Source: Prochlorococcus sp. AG-402-M23
Lineage (GTDB): Bacteria; Cyanobacteriota; Cyanobacteriia; PCC-6307; Cyanobiaceae
NCBI GenBank assembly: GCA_003216575.1
Contig: QCIR01000001.1
Location: 1-64,000, forward strand
Length of the DNA stretch: 64,000 nt
Reading direction: 5' to 3'
Of this stretch, positions 15,311 to 23,050 are shown one piece after another. Each line of letters opens with the position of its first letter. Position 1 is the stretch's first letter. The notes under the pieces are model-generated. The model worked only from the letters and a program-made list of their open reading frames with translations. It was not told the DNA's origin and did no database searches. A program made the position numbers and the translations under genes.

Positions 15311-15513
15311 TCCCCATCACCCAGTATTTGAAAAAATAATACTCGCTGGGAACATTTTACGCAAGCTAACAATTCCAGATATGGGTCTTTTTTTCGGTTT
15401 TTTTAATCTTGCACACACCAGATCTGGTAGGGGTTGCAATTTGGATGAAAAACAGTTAAAAATAAGATCCCCATCATCCAGGCCCAAAGGACACCATACC
15501 TAGGGTCTTTTTT
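15311..15513. other. gene-free region with two similar structured elements
   Basis: Two stretches share the start TCCCCATCA-y-CCAG and the end GGGTC plus six or seven T: 15311-15394 and 15468-15513. The first contains a hairpin CCCAGTATT / AATACT..CTGGG; a palindrome CCAGATCTGG lies between them at 15418-15427. They could be small RNAs or tandem terminators; the remaining sequence from 15296 to 15691 shows no protein gene. Confidence 0.4.
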
Positions 15514-15691
15514 ATTGGAATTCAATAATTAGAGAGGATTTATGATTTTCAAGCATCCGAAGGTGTGGAAAACCGGGAAAAAATTTGTGAATTTACGCAG
15601 CAATAATTTTTTAATTAAACATTACTTCGTGCTAACCGTAACACTAATTATTTTTTAGATCAGTTAGGTTTGTCGAAACTTTCTCTAATGT

Positions 15692-15868
15692 ATGTCTGAG
15701 CTCCAGCTTGTTGACTCATTTCCCTTCTGGAAAGCCGTTTTATGGTGCTTCTATCCTATGGCTGCTCTGTTAATCCTAGAATTAATTTCTAGATCACTTC
15801 CAGATGATGATGATGATTTCGGCGGTGGAAAGATGATGCCTGCTTACCAGCCCGTTCGCGCAAGGTAG
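15692..15868 (+). CDS. one-helix protein with DDDDD-GGGKMM tail (family member 3)
   Basis: ATG 15692 gives 58 residues: SELQLVDSFPFWKAVLWC, a transmembrane helix (FYPMAALLILELI) and the tail PDDDDDFGGGKMMPAYQPVR. It shares the acidic run, glycines and MM-P..PV end with the genes at 6269, 13091 and 61684. The conserved tail is longer here. Likely membrane-anchored with an exposed acidic tail. Confidence 0.7.
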   Translation: MSELQLVDSFPFWKAVLWCFYPMAALLILELISRSLPDDDDDFGGGKMMPAYQPVRAR

Positions 15869-15978
15869 ATTTAATTTCTCACTTTAATCAGAATTGATTC
15901 GTATTTAATTAATGGATAATTAGCTAATAGCTTCTAATTGGCTGTTGTGTATTTAAACTTATTTACCTAGACTTCTTC

Positions 15979-16477
15979 GTGAAAGATTTTAACTCCTTCA
16001 TCTTAGATTTGAGTATAAATATACTTCATAGAATTTATGAAGGTAGACCGATACAAAGGTTTTGGGTTCTTAAGTAATTGCTAGGGCTCCTTATTTCACA
16101 TTTCGTCGATCTTGCATTTGTAGGAATCGCTTGGCCTTAAGACCGCTGTATGTAACAAGCTTATGAAATCTCATTTTTAGCAAGCAACAATGAAATGGAG
16201 CATTTGTAGGGGATGGAATTACATAGTGGGATAAATTTTGGGTTGTCGATTTCTTGCTAGGCATTTATTAATTTTCTATTCCTGGGTCATGGTTTCTTAT
16301 TACTTACTATCTCCATCAAATGGATACGATATCAATATAAAAATTGAAGAACATGCTTATGAAAGCTACGCAAAGTATTTAGGCGTCAATCCAAATGATC
16401 AGAGGATAAGTGAAATTCCTCAAGATGACATTAATCATCCTAACGAATTGAAAGAAGCAGTTGCTTTGATAAGTTAA
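15979..16477 (+). pseudogene. decayed plastoquinol terminal oxidase (PTOX)
   Basis: Pieces of one protein lie in order in changing frames. Frame 1 from GTG 15979 ends IYEGRPIQRFWVLK-stop (16077). Then VIARAPYFTF (from 16074), SILHL-stop-ESLGL (16107-16139), SNNEMEHL-stop-GMEL (16183-16218), and from 16241 RFLARHLLIFYSWVMVSYY, LLSPSNGYDINIKIEEHAYE, SYAKYLGVNP. These match successive parts of the alternative-oxidase/PTOX family, including the di-iron motifs around NExxxH and EEHAxxxY. The gene would be near full length (about 165 codons) but carries at least two stops and several frameshifts, so it is inactive. Confidence 0.75.
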
Positions 16478-16533
16478 TTCGCCAATTTATTGTTGGTGTT
16501 TAAATAAATAATTTTTATTTATTCGTTTTTTAG

Positions 16534-16803
16534 TTATCTAAAGCAAGCATCACCTACAATTCTAAGCTTCTCAATTCGAGTAAGGTTCTCTCTCTTAAGC
16601 AATGTTTTTGGGGAAACAGCTAATCCTAATTTGATTCTGTTTGGCAATGATTCAACTAATGATTCAATATCTGTTAACTCTTCATTAGAAGATGCAATTA
16701 CATCTTTGGTGCATTCCCAACCTTTGGATGTAATGATTTGAGGCCATATAAACCAAAGACCACTAAATGCTCCGAGAATTAAGAAAAACAGATTTCTAAT
16801 CAT
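16534..16803 (-). CDS. membrane-anchored or secreted protein, 89 aa
   Basis: An N-terminal hydrophobic helix (RNLFFLILGAFSGLWFIW) acts as anchor or signal; the rest is polar (ECTKDVIASSNEELTDIESL, SLPNRIKLGLAVSPKTLL) with a Cys near each end of the mature part. No family recognised. It is the last gene before repeat copy 2. Confidence 0.6.
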   Translation of the reverse strand: MIRNLFFLILGAFSGLWFIWPQIITSKGWECTKDVIASSNEELTDIESLVESLPNRIKLGLAVSPKTLLKRENLTRIEKLRIVGDACFR

Positions 16804-16921
16804 TGTTCAGATTTAATTGAGACTAATCTTTTGTTTGATTCTTTTTATTTATACCTAAGCTAAGTGCATCCTCAAGCCCAAAGACTAGTTTCTGCCGTAC
16901 TTATGATTGCACCAATTTGTT

Positions 16922-17577
16922 CAAACTTACTATTTTTGACCAGGTTAAGTGGAAATGCAATGGGCATTAAGGCTGATTGCGTTGAGGTGCGAATAGAGCA
17001 AAGATACGTTTGTTGAGCTCAGAGGCACCATTGATGGTCGACACTCCACCTGAGTATTTAAGAGAAGCGAACTGAATTCTGGTTCCTGCTCCAACATTCT
17101 CAATGAATAAGTAGGCTATTCGTCTGATGCGACAAGGATCAATGATATAGGTGCGTCAATTCAGTCGAAACTCCTCTGCATCGTTTAGGTGCCCTAACGG
17201 AGTACAAAAGCCTTTCTACTAGACACTTGGCCCCAGGCCACCAATATCCAGAAGCTTCTACAAAGAATCGGTAATGAAAAAGGGCCCCCTAGGGCCCTTT
17301 TTAAATGTCTATTAAAAGAGATTTGATATTTCTACGGTTTCCCTACCTAAGACGTACGGTCCTACAGAACCATTGAAGAAAAGGAGATTTTAGGATTAAT
17401 GTACGTCAGGCAATTAATTGAATTGGTCATCAATTAATTGGCTTCTGGGGGGGAGCACTGACGTTTTTTATTCAAAGAAACAACCTTCTAAAGCTCAGTA
17501 TAAAAAGAAGGTTGTCCTGAGAAGTTCAAAAAATATAAGAACAAACCACTATCAGCCGTGTAGGAATAATTACTCAA
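16922..17577. repeat. 656-bp perfect direct repeat, copy 2
   Basis: Identical to 6844-7499 at all 656 positions, in the same orientation. The internal minus-strand fragment lies at 16967-17155 here. Left and right flanks differ from those of copy 1, so the unit was copied as a block. Perfect identity in non-coding DNA points to a recent duplication or ongoing gene conversion. Confidence 0.97.
17277..17302. terminator. bidirectional terminator inside repeat copy 2
   Basis: Same 11-base stem and CCTA loop as in copy 1. Confidence 0.85.
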
Positions 17578-17745
17578 GGTCTAATTTTTAAAGGCATTTA
17601 TTCTTTTTTTAGTAGAAATTATATATTGGTAAATTTTTTATTATATTTTTAATCAATTTTACCGAAAGCAATTATCCCTTTCGGTCTTTACGGTCTCTGA
17701 GGCCACTTACATGTTGTTAAATTTGCACCATATTTAATTTGTACA

Positions 17746-17868
17746 ATGTCTAAAGAAGCCTACCAAGAAATAAAAAGAGTGAGTGGAGAAGAATTTCGAG
17801 AGCTCCTATCTGATTTGGATAAAGTTTTTGGTTTGGGTAAACGTACTTTAATGGGTGATAGTTTTTAA
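17746..17868 (+). CDS. small soluble protein, 40 aa
   Basis: ATG 17746 opens SKEAYQEIKRVSGEEFRELL and a C-terminal DKVFGLGKRTLMGD. A charged helical microprotein directly after repeat copy 2. Family unknown. Confidence 0.5.
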   Translation: MSKEAYQEIKRVSGEEFRELLSDLDKVFGLGKRTLMGDSF

Positions 17869-17964
17869 CTTTAATAGATTATTAGGTTTCTATTCATTGA
17901 AGTTGTGTTGCTGTATTTGCTATTTAATTTTTTTCCTCTACATTTAAAAAAAATTAAGTTTCCA

Positions 17965-18117
17965 ATGAATCATTTTTTGGCAACCTATGTAGATTTTATT
18001 CAAAGTGTTGGTTTTATATTTCTTTTTACCTTGCAAGTTTTAATCTTCAGAAAACTCATTTTAGATAATAAAAAGAACAATTACATTGAAGCGGTGAAAA
18101 TAAAAGTTGATATTTGA
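17965..18117 (+). CDS. one-helix membrane protein, 50 aa
   Basis: From ATG 17965: NHFLATYVDFIQSVGFIFLF forms a helix continuing to LQVLIFRKLI, then a Lys/Asn-rich tail. The frame extends upstream to GTG 17905, but the added residues are AT-driven hydrophobic codons. Function unknown. Confidence 0.45.
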   Translation: MNHFLATYVDFIQSVGFIFLFTLQVLIFRKLILDNKKNNYIEAVKIKVDI

Positions 18118-18148
18118 ATTATTTGCTAGAACATAAAAAAATAGAAAA

Positions 18149-18319
18149 ATGCCAAAAGCTTTTGAGGAATTTAAATTCTCTGATGATCAAAAAATGGGAG
18201 CAGTGTCAGTATTTTGGGAGAACGTTCATCTTGCAGCCAAGGCCTTAAAGGAAGATACTGATTGTCCCAATGAGATCATTGCTAGTGGGTTAAGAGCCGT
18301 CGCGGCTGAATGGGATTGA
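18149..18319 (+). CDS. short helical LKxxTxC protein (family member 1)
   Basis: A 56-residue soluble protein with the core AAKALKEDTDCPNEIIASGL. The pattern (A/C)xxLKxxTxC-x4-I-x3-L recurs at 25785-25997, 37018-37200 and 43173-43343. All are short, helical and mostly acidic with one central Cys. Function unknown; the conserved Cys could bind metal or make a disulfide dimer. Confidence 0.6.
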   Translation: MPKAFEEFKFSDDQKMGAVSVFWENVHLAAKALKEDTDCPNEIIASGLRAVAAEWD

Positions 18320-18355
18320 TTATGTGGAATGCAAAAATTTAGGAGTTTTTAACTT

Positions 18356-18490
18356 TTAATTTTGTTTTGTATTGTTATTTGATTCTGGCTTCTTTTTGTC
18401 TTCTTCTTCTTTCTTAAATTGTTTCATGGCTTTGCTTCCTATTGCATCTTCGATCAATTCAAAAAACCAGGTTTTAATAGGGTTGGCCAT
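18356..18490 (-). CDS. small charged protein, 44 aa
   Basis: ATG 18490: MANPIKTWFFELIEDAIGSK followed by a run of Lys and Glu and an Asn-rich end. Starts two bases after the stop of the upstream Hli-like gene, so the two form an operon. The N-terminal amphipathic helix may contact membrane. Confidence 0.55.
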   Translation of the reverse strand: MANPIKTWFFELIEDAIGSKAMKQFKKEEEDKKKPESNNNTKQN

Positions 18491-18492
18491 TC

Positions 18493-18594
18493 TTAACGAA
18501 GTAGATAGTTTGTTAATAACCAGATAGCAACGACCAACATAGCAGCTCTTCCATGAATCACTTCTGATCTGCTTAGACGACCAAAGATAGTCAT
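18493..18594 (-). CDS. Hli-like one-helix protein, 33 aa
   Basis: A 33-residue protein: RLSRSEVIHGRAAMLVVAIW then LLTNYLLR. The E-x-x-H-G-R-x-A-M core is the chlorophyll-binding signature of the LHC/Hli superfamily (Glu-Arg salt bridge). It lacks the TTGQIIPG ending of the other Hli proteins here. Likely a thylakoid one-helix protein. Very short, but the motif is convincing. Confidence 0.7.
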   Translation of the reverse strand: MTIFGRLSRSEVIHGRAAMLVVAIWLLTNYLLR

Positions 18595-18714
18595 TATTAC
18601 TATGCTGATATTCCCTTTATATCAGTACTTCTCTGAGTATGCATCGGTAATTGTTGGGATCTTTCGTTTGTTTTAGGCTTTTAAACTTTTTCTCAATGCT
18701 TGTAATTCCTTCTG

Positions 18715-19008
18715 CTATTTGTCTCTTACGCTTTGAATTTTTTCTTTAAATAATTGCTTCTTATCTGTACGTGTATTTACTTTTAATGTTGTGTAAATAC
18801 GCGGAGCACCTTTGCTATGAACTATCTCATGGCAATTTTTTATACACAAAAAAACTTGATCCCACTCCCCTTCAATTGCAGTTCCATTTGGCCCCAGTTC
18901 ATAGTCGAGCTTATGTTCCTTAATAATCGATAAGCATGCCTTGATGTATGGAGATAATGAGACACCTACACCTATTGGCACTAAACAAAGATCTATGCTT
19001 ACCCACAT
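18715..19008 (-). CDS. MTH1187/YkoF-type thiamine-binding family protein
   Basis: The 97-residue product fits the MTH1187/YkoF family (DUF77): VPIGVGVSLSPYIKACLSII, YELGPNGTAIEGEWDQVFLC and CHEIVHSKGAPRIYTTLKV, then R-x-D. Members are ferredoxin-like folds that bind thiamine or hydroxymethylpyrimidine in related proteins. No thiamine genes are adjacent, so ligand is uncertain. Confidence 0.85.
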   Translation of the reverse strand: MWVSIDLCLVPIGVGVSLSPYIKACLSIIKEHKLDYELGPNGTAIEGEWDQVFLCIKNCHEIVHSKGAPRIYTTLKVNTRTDKKQLFKEKIQSVRDK

Positions 19009-19195
19009 GTCAGTCTATGAATTAACTCTATCTTTATATTTTAGCTATTAATATTTTTAATTAAAGTCCTCTTAGCTAATTGCTTAATTGCTTTATTTGA
19101 TAAAACTTAGTTGGCTCGGTTATTACGAATGCATTTTTCCAGTTCTTCTTCTTGTTTTTCTATTAATTTATTAATCTCTTTTAATTTGAAAATCT

Positions 19196-19282
19196 ATGGA
19201 TAAGAATCAAATTGAGGTGCTTCCTTTTTTTATTATCACCTTTGCTGTTTTGATCAGTGGTTTTACCGTTATCTTTACCTGA
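19196..19282 (+). CDS. possible one-helix microprotein, 28 aa
   Basis: ATG 19196: MDKNQIEVLP then one hydrophobic helix to the end (FFIITFAVLISGFTVIFT). Length and layout like small photosystem subunits, but no match recognised. Confidence 0.35.
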   Translation: MDKNQIEVLPFFIITFAVLISGFTVIFT

Positions 19283-19339
19283 GTTGTCGTATTTAAACTT
19301 CCTGTTAGATTATGAATTCAATTAGAACAAATATTTTTT

Positions 19340-19474
19340 ATGAATTTTGCCTCAGTAGCAATTATTACATTAATTTTTACAGTATTTTTTTACATGATTT
19401 TCTTAGTGCTTGGGGTAGGAGGTATTGCCAAAAACCGAATAGCTCAAGGCCTTGATCAAAAATCAAAAAAGTGA
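19340..19474 (+). CDS. one-helix membrane protein, 44 aa
   Basis: ATG 19340: a hydrophobic helix (VAIITLIFTVFFYMIFLVLG) followed by GGIAKNRIAQGLDQKSKK. Single-pass with a basic cytoplasmic-type tail. 57 bases after the preceding microprotein on the same strand. Confidence 0.45.
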   Translation: MNFASVAIITLIFTVFFYMIFLVLGVGGIAKNRIAQGLDQKSKK

Positions 19475-19535
19475 CAACGAATTGAATTAGAAAATTCTTT
19501 AAGTAGTATTTTTTATATTTGGCATGTCAATATTC

Positions 19536-19973
19536 TTAACCTCTGCCTTTTTGACAAATTCCTATTAAAGTTCTATTTCTTTGAGGGAATTCAACCATAT
19601 AAGTACCATAAGTTGCATTTATCTTGTAGATATTTTTAAGTCTGTTTCTCTTATCTCTGTTCGTAATAGTGTATGAATTACGTCTAATAAAGGTCCTGCC
19701 TTTCCTTTTAATCCCCTTATCGTCAATTGTAGATTGTAATCCATCTAGATTAATTGTTAAATAGGTCGTTTCCCAATCTGGCTTTATTAGAGCACCTCTA
19801 TTTATTTCAAATTTACCAATACATTTGAGAAAAATTTCTTCAGATTTAGTTCCTTGCACCTGTAGTAAGAGTACTCCAGTTAGAAATATCAGAATCAATC
19901 GAAACTTCTTAAATTCGATTGAGCTTTTCCAATTGACTAAATTAGGAAATAAAATTTGAATATTTTTATCCAT
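19536..19973 (-). CDS. secreted or anchored beta-rich protein, 145 aa
   Basis: An N-terminal hydrophobic segment around residues 25-42 (FRLILIFLTGVLLLQVQG) is followed by a polar, beta-looking domain with a Cys at each end (KCIGKFEI and GICQKGRG) and several Thr/Tyr-rich strands (YTITNRDKRNR, YGTYMVEFPQRNRTL). The two Cys may form a disulfide in the periplasm. Not recognised. Confidence 0.6.
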   Translation of the reverse strand: MDKNIQILFPNLVNWKSSIEFKKFRLILIFLTGVLLLQVQGTKSEEIFLKCIGKFEINRGALIKPDWETTYLTINLDGLQSTIDDKGIKRKGRTFIRRNSYTITNRDKRNRLKNIYKINATYGTYMVEFPQRNRTLIGICQKGRG

Positions 19974-20088
19974 ATATTGCTCTTATTAAATCATGCTTTT
20001 TTTCTATTTTAATATAAATCCTTATTGTGTCGTTGTTTGTTTAGTTACTAATTAAATTTATTTTTCATTAACATAGTCAGTAAAAAAA

Positions 20089-20235
20089 CTAATCTTTCTT
20101 TCCTTTTAAAATCATTATTAATGGTACTCCGACTGTAAATACTATCCCTATGGTTAAGATGATCAAACCAATTGGGGAAAGTATGTCTACTCCTCCCAAA
20201 ACTTCGTATCCTTGTTGGGTTGTAGTAAGAAACAT
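20089..20235 (-). CDS. one-helix membrane protein, 48 aa
   Basis: ATG 20235 overlaps the stop of the upstream ligase-like gene by one base (TAATG). The protein has a polar start (FLTTTQQGYEVLGGVD), one helix (SPIGLIILTIGIVFTVGVPL) and a Lys-rich end. It resembles small photosystem-associated subunits in layout but I cannot name it. Translational coupling to a ligase-like protein is the only context. Confidence 0.55.
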   Translation of the reverse strand: MFLTTTQQGYEVLGGVDILSPIGLIILTIGIVFTVGVPLIMILKGKKD

Positions 20236-20921
20236 TAATTTATGGCGTATGCCCAATGCATTGATAGATTATTCTCTCCAAGATACTTTTGTAATTTTCT
20301 TGAATTGATTTTCAATACTATTCCGTTTGTTGGATAGCGTTTAAATAATTTACCCTCTTTCCAACATTGCAGATAGATTTCAATATCTGAAATAAAGTTT
20401 GTAAATTGAGTTTGTGGAATTTCGAAATTTAGGTTTTTTAATTCTTGAAGTGCTTGAAATTGATTGATTTTGCAATGAAATATTTGAAAAGCACAGAATC
20501 TAAGTCTTTTATTTTGCTGTATTGATTTTTGAATTCCTATTATTTTAATTTTATTATTCTGGTTTGATTTAGTTTGATCATCGTATAGAACTCCTCGTAT
20601 TTCAATTCGATTTTTTAGTGGTAGGCGTTTAGGAATATTTTTTAGAGAACTTATACTGTCGGTTATGTCGTCACTATTTTCATTTATTGCTTTGTTTAAT
20701 TTTCCATCGATATATTGAATGCCAATACTTGATCCGATGATTTTTGGTTCTAATATTATTCTTGTATTCGGAAGAAGTGACTCCAACCATTCACGAATAT
20801 TTCCTTGACTTAATGATAAGAAGGCTTTTCTTCCAGATTTGTAATTAAAGATTGAACTTTCTGGTGATACCCTCTCCAGATTCTTTATAAGATGATTTGA
20901 GACTTCATTTTTTTTCTTCAT
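20235..20921 (-). CDS. orphan LigA-adenylation-domain-like protein (paralogue 1)
   Basis: The 228 residues follow the order of motifs in the nucleotidyltransferase domain of NAD-dependent DNA ligase: EPKIIGSSIGIQY (LigA: EPKxDG), RIEIRGVLYDD (LigA: LEVRGEV), RFCAFQIF, YPTNGIVLKI (LigA: DGVVxKV) and HWAYAIN (LigA: WAxAxK). K60 of motif I is kept, but Asp of KxDG is Ile, Asp of DG is Asn and the last motif Lys is lost. There is no OB fold, zinc finger, HhH or BRCT. A second copy is at 25097-25699. Activity unknown; ligation is unlikely. Confidence 0.72.
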   Translation of the reverse strand: MKKKNEVSNHLIKNLERVSPESSIFNYKSGRKAFLSLSQGNIREWLESLLPNTRIILEPKIIGSSIGIQYIDGKLNKAINENSDDITDSISSLKNIPKRLPLKNRIEIRGVLYDDQTKSNQNNKIKIIGIQKSIQQNKRLRFCAFQIFHCKINQFQALQELKNLNFEIPQTQFTNFISDIEIYLQCWKEGKLFKRYPTNGIVLKINSRKLQKYLGENNLSMHWAYAIN

Positions 20922-21011
20922 CTTTCAGTCCTATATTTAAACATTCTAGTTTGTTGTTTATTATGGTAGACAAATTTAATATAGATCTATTTTCTTTTTC
21001 TAAGATCATAA

Positions 21012-21269
21012 ATGAGCCGATATTATTGCCCATTCTGCTCTTCTCGTTACCAATTTCATAAGACTAGGAGTGAGGGTGTTTTGATTTGTGGTCAGTGTGG
21101 AGACCCATTAATGAAAAAAAATTTCATAAATACTAGACAAATTTTTGGAGCAGTTGCCGCTTCAGCATTTTTAGCTCCCTTATTAATTATGATTATTTTC
21201 GTGATTAATGATCTTAATAAGGAAAAACCTCTAAGAAATTCTGAATCAGTAGTCGTATTAAAATTTTAA
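21012..21269 (+). CDS. zinc-ribbon membrane protein, 85 aa
   Basis: The N-terminus has CPFC and, 20 residues later, CGQCG, a four-Cys zinc ribbon. A transmembrane helix (about 46-66, GAVAASAFLAPLLIMIIFV) and a short tail follow. The zinc ribbon faces the cytoplasm if the usual topology applies. Two bases separate it from the DUF938 gene, so an operon. Confidence 0.75.
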   Translation: MSRYYCPFCSSRYQFHKTRSEGVLICGQCGDPLMKKNFINTRQIFGAVAASAFLAPLLIMIIFVINDLNKEKPLRNSESVVVLKF

Positions 21270-21271
21270 TT

Positions 21272-21904
21272 ATGGAAAATATTAATTTAGACAACCGATT
21301 AAATTTTCCTGCAACGATAAGGAATCGTGAAGTAATAGCTAAAGTTTTGAGCAATTATATCCCGCCTAATGGTTGCATATTGGAAATAGCAAGTGGAAGC
21401 GGAGAACACGGAGTATTTTTTCAAAAAACATTCCCGTCAATTATCTGGCAAACTAGTGATCCTGAATTAGTGCACAGAAAAAGTATTATTTCATGGATAG
21501 ATCATTACGGACTTTCCTCCAGGATGCCTGAACCACTTGCTGTTGATGTAGAAAAACGTCCTTGGCCAATAAATAAGCAACTTAGACTTTTAATTAAAGG
21601 AATTGTGTGTATTAATATGATTCATATAACGCCATGGAGTTGTACCCAAGACTTTTTTGAAGAATCTAAAACATACTTGAATAAAAATAATTTTTTAATG
21701 CTTTATGGACCTTTTTTCAGAAAGGACATATTAACTTCTCAAAGTAATTTGAATTTTGATAAATCTCTTAAAATGAAAAATCCACTTTGGGGAATACGAC
21801 ATTTAGATAAAGTTAATGAAATTGCAATTAAAAATAAATTTGTGCACGTTAAAACAATTGAAATGCCAGTTGATAACCTTTCAGTGATATATCGCATGAA
21901 ATAA
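21272..21904 (+). CDS. DUF938 family SAM-dependent methyltransferase-like protein
   Basis: The 210-residue product matches DUF938: it starts with NRLNFPATIRNREVIAKVL, has the SAM loop ILEIASGSGEHGVFFQ at about 39-54, and continues WQTSDPELVHRKSI, INMIHITPWS and LYGPF. DUF938 proteins resemble class I methyltransferases; the substrate is unknown. Full length for the family. Confidence 0.88.
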   Translation: MENINLDNRLNFPATIRNREVIAKVLSNYIPPNGCILEIASGSGEHGVFFQKTFPSIIWQTSDPELVHRKSIISWIDHYGLSSRMPEPLAVDVEKRPWPINKQLRLLIKGIVCINMIHITPWSCTQDFFEESKTYLNKNNFLMLYGPFFRKDILTSQSNLNFDKSLKMKNPLWGIRHLDKVNEIAIKNKFVHVKTIEMPVDNLSVIYRMK

Positions 21905-21988
21905 ATTTTCAATTTTCATAATATTTCATAGGGAAAAAGAAAACTAGGCAGCTTTGATAGCACAATAGATTCTACATGCTATTTTTTT

Positions 21989-22261
21989 GTGGATTTTTCA
22001 GGCCCTGATGCAATTGATAAAGCGATTGAAGTCGGATTAGATCTTGATGGGAGCCCTATTCCTTCAGCGATGCTAAATCTCTATAAAGAAGTCATGGATA
22101 AAGAAAACGCTCGAAAAAGGAGTGGAGTAAAGAAATCAATGCGAAACCGAATCGTCAAAACAGGTTCTAAACATTTCGAAAAAGACACTCTCAATTCACT
22201 TTTGATTGACGCTGGCTGGGACGGCTTAAGACCTAAGGAAATAGACTTTTTCTATAATTGA
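21989..22261 (+). CDS. conserved hypothetical protein, 90 aa
   Basis: GTG 21989 opens a soluble protein: DKAIEVGLDLDGSPIPSAML, a basic middle (ENARKRSGVKKSMRNRIVK) and an end LLIDAGWDGLRPKEIDFF. The basic helix suggests nucleic-acid contact, but no domain is recognised. No ATG gives a longer frame. Confidence 0.65.
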   Translation: MDFSGPDAIDKAIEVGLDLDGSPIPSAMLNLYKEVMDKENARKRSGVKKSMRNRIVKTGSKHFEKDTLNSLLIDAGWDGLRPKEIDFFYN

Positions 22262-22510
22262 GTTAAATAATCATAAGATTCAATCCATAGTCATTGAATA
22301 AGTGTCATACATTACTTGCACAATTTAATGATTACTGATTGACGATAATCAACTTTTCGGCCCCTTTTTGTTTTGCTAAAATCCTTCTTATAAGGAGAAT
22401 TTGTATAATTGGATTCATATTTTTATCTTCAATGCGGCAAGCCGTACAAGTCAAACTTTACATATATTAATAATTGATTTACATTTATTTACATAATATT
22501 TTTTCTCACA

Positions 22511-22618
22511 ATGACACCTGAAGCAGAAAAGTTTAATGGCTGGGCAGCAATGCTTGGTTTTGTTGCAGCTTTCGGAGCATATGCAACAACCGGTCAAATC
22601 ATTCCTGGAATTTTCTAA
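22511..22618 (+). CDS. hli: high-light-inducible protein, 35 aa (cluster gene 1)
   Basis: Hli of the short type: TPEAEKFNGWAAMLGFVAAF then GAYATTGQIIPGIF. It is nearly identical to 13612-13719. First of five Hli genes in a row; the gap to the second is 20 bases. Confidence 0.92.
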   Translation: MTPEAEKFNGWAAMLGFVAAFGAYATTGQIIPGIF

Positions 22619-22638
22619 ACCAATAACTACTAATAACA

Positions 22639-22758
22639 ATGCAACCATCTAACAAAACAATCCTAGAAAGAAGCATCGGCAGACCAGCCATGATGGCCTT
22701 CGTTCTACTAACAGGTATCTACCTAACAACCGGTCAACTTATCCCAGGTGTCGTTTAA
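22639..22758 (+). CDS. hli: high-light-inducible protein, 39 aa (cluster gene 2)
   Basis: Hli-type helix with RSIGRPAMMAFVLLTGIYLT and the ending TTGQLIPGVV. The core reads E-R-x-x-G-R-x-A-M, so the Glu and Arg of the chlorophyll-binding motif are present. Its TAA overlaps the next ATG by one base. Confidence 0.88.
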   Translation: MQPSNKTILERSIGRPAMMAFVLLTGIYLTTGQLIPGVV

Positions 22759-22904
22759 TGATTAACCAAACTACTGAAACCCCAAGAGTCGAAGAAGGCA
22801 AAGTCATTGCTGAAAGGTTAAATGGCTACGCGGCATTTGTTGGATGCTGGGCACTAATCGGTGCATATCTAACAACTGGTCAAATCATTCCTGGAGTTGT
22901 GTAA
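22758..22904 (+). CDS. hli: high-light-inducible protein, 48 aa (cluster gene 3)
   Basis: Polar N-terminus (INQTTETPRVEEGKV) and Hli helix AERLNGYAAFVGCWALIGAY, ending TTGQIIPGVV. Start and stop codons overlap both neighbours (TAATG), implying translational coupling. Confidence 0.9.
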   Translation: MINQTTETPRVEEGKVIAERLNGYAAFVGCWALIGAYLTTGQIIPGVV

Positions 22905-23050
22905 TGTCTACCCCCAAAAACTATGCAAAAAACATTGACACTGAAAAGTTTACCGCTGAGAGAGTTAACGGCTACGCTGCATTATTAGGTTGTATTGCAC
23001 TAGTTGGTGCATATATGACTACTGGTCAGATTATTCCTGGTTTTGTCTAA
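22904..23050 (+). CDS. hli: high-light-inducible protein, 48 aa (cluster gene 4)
   Basis: Hli of the same length as gene 3: TAERVNGYAALLGCIALVGA, ending MTTGQIIPGFV. Genes 3 and 4 are likely tandem duplicates. A longer frame upstream (from 22844) would run through gene 3 and is rejected in favour of ATG 22904. Confidence 0.9.
   Translation: MSTPKNYAKNIDTEKFTAERVNGYAALLGCIALVGAYMTTGQIIPGFV

Noticed and set aside
6844-17577. Composite transposon bounded by insertion sequences
   Set aside because: The repeat copies have no transposase frame, no terminal inverted repeats and no visible target-site duplication.
19107-19192. Minus-strand charged helix frame near 19150
   Set aside because: Reads like a coiled coil (KLKEINKLIEKQEEELEKC) but has no ATG, GTG or TTG start before the upstream stop.
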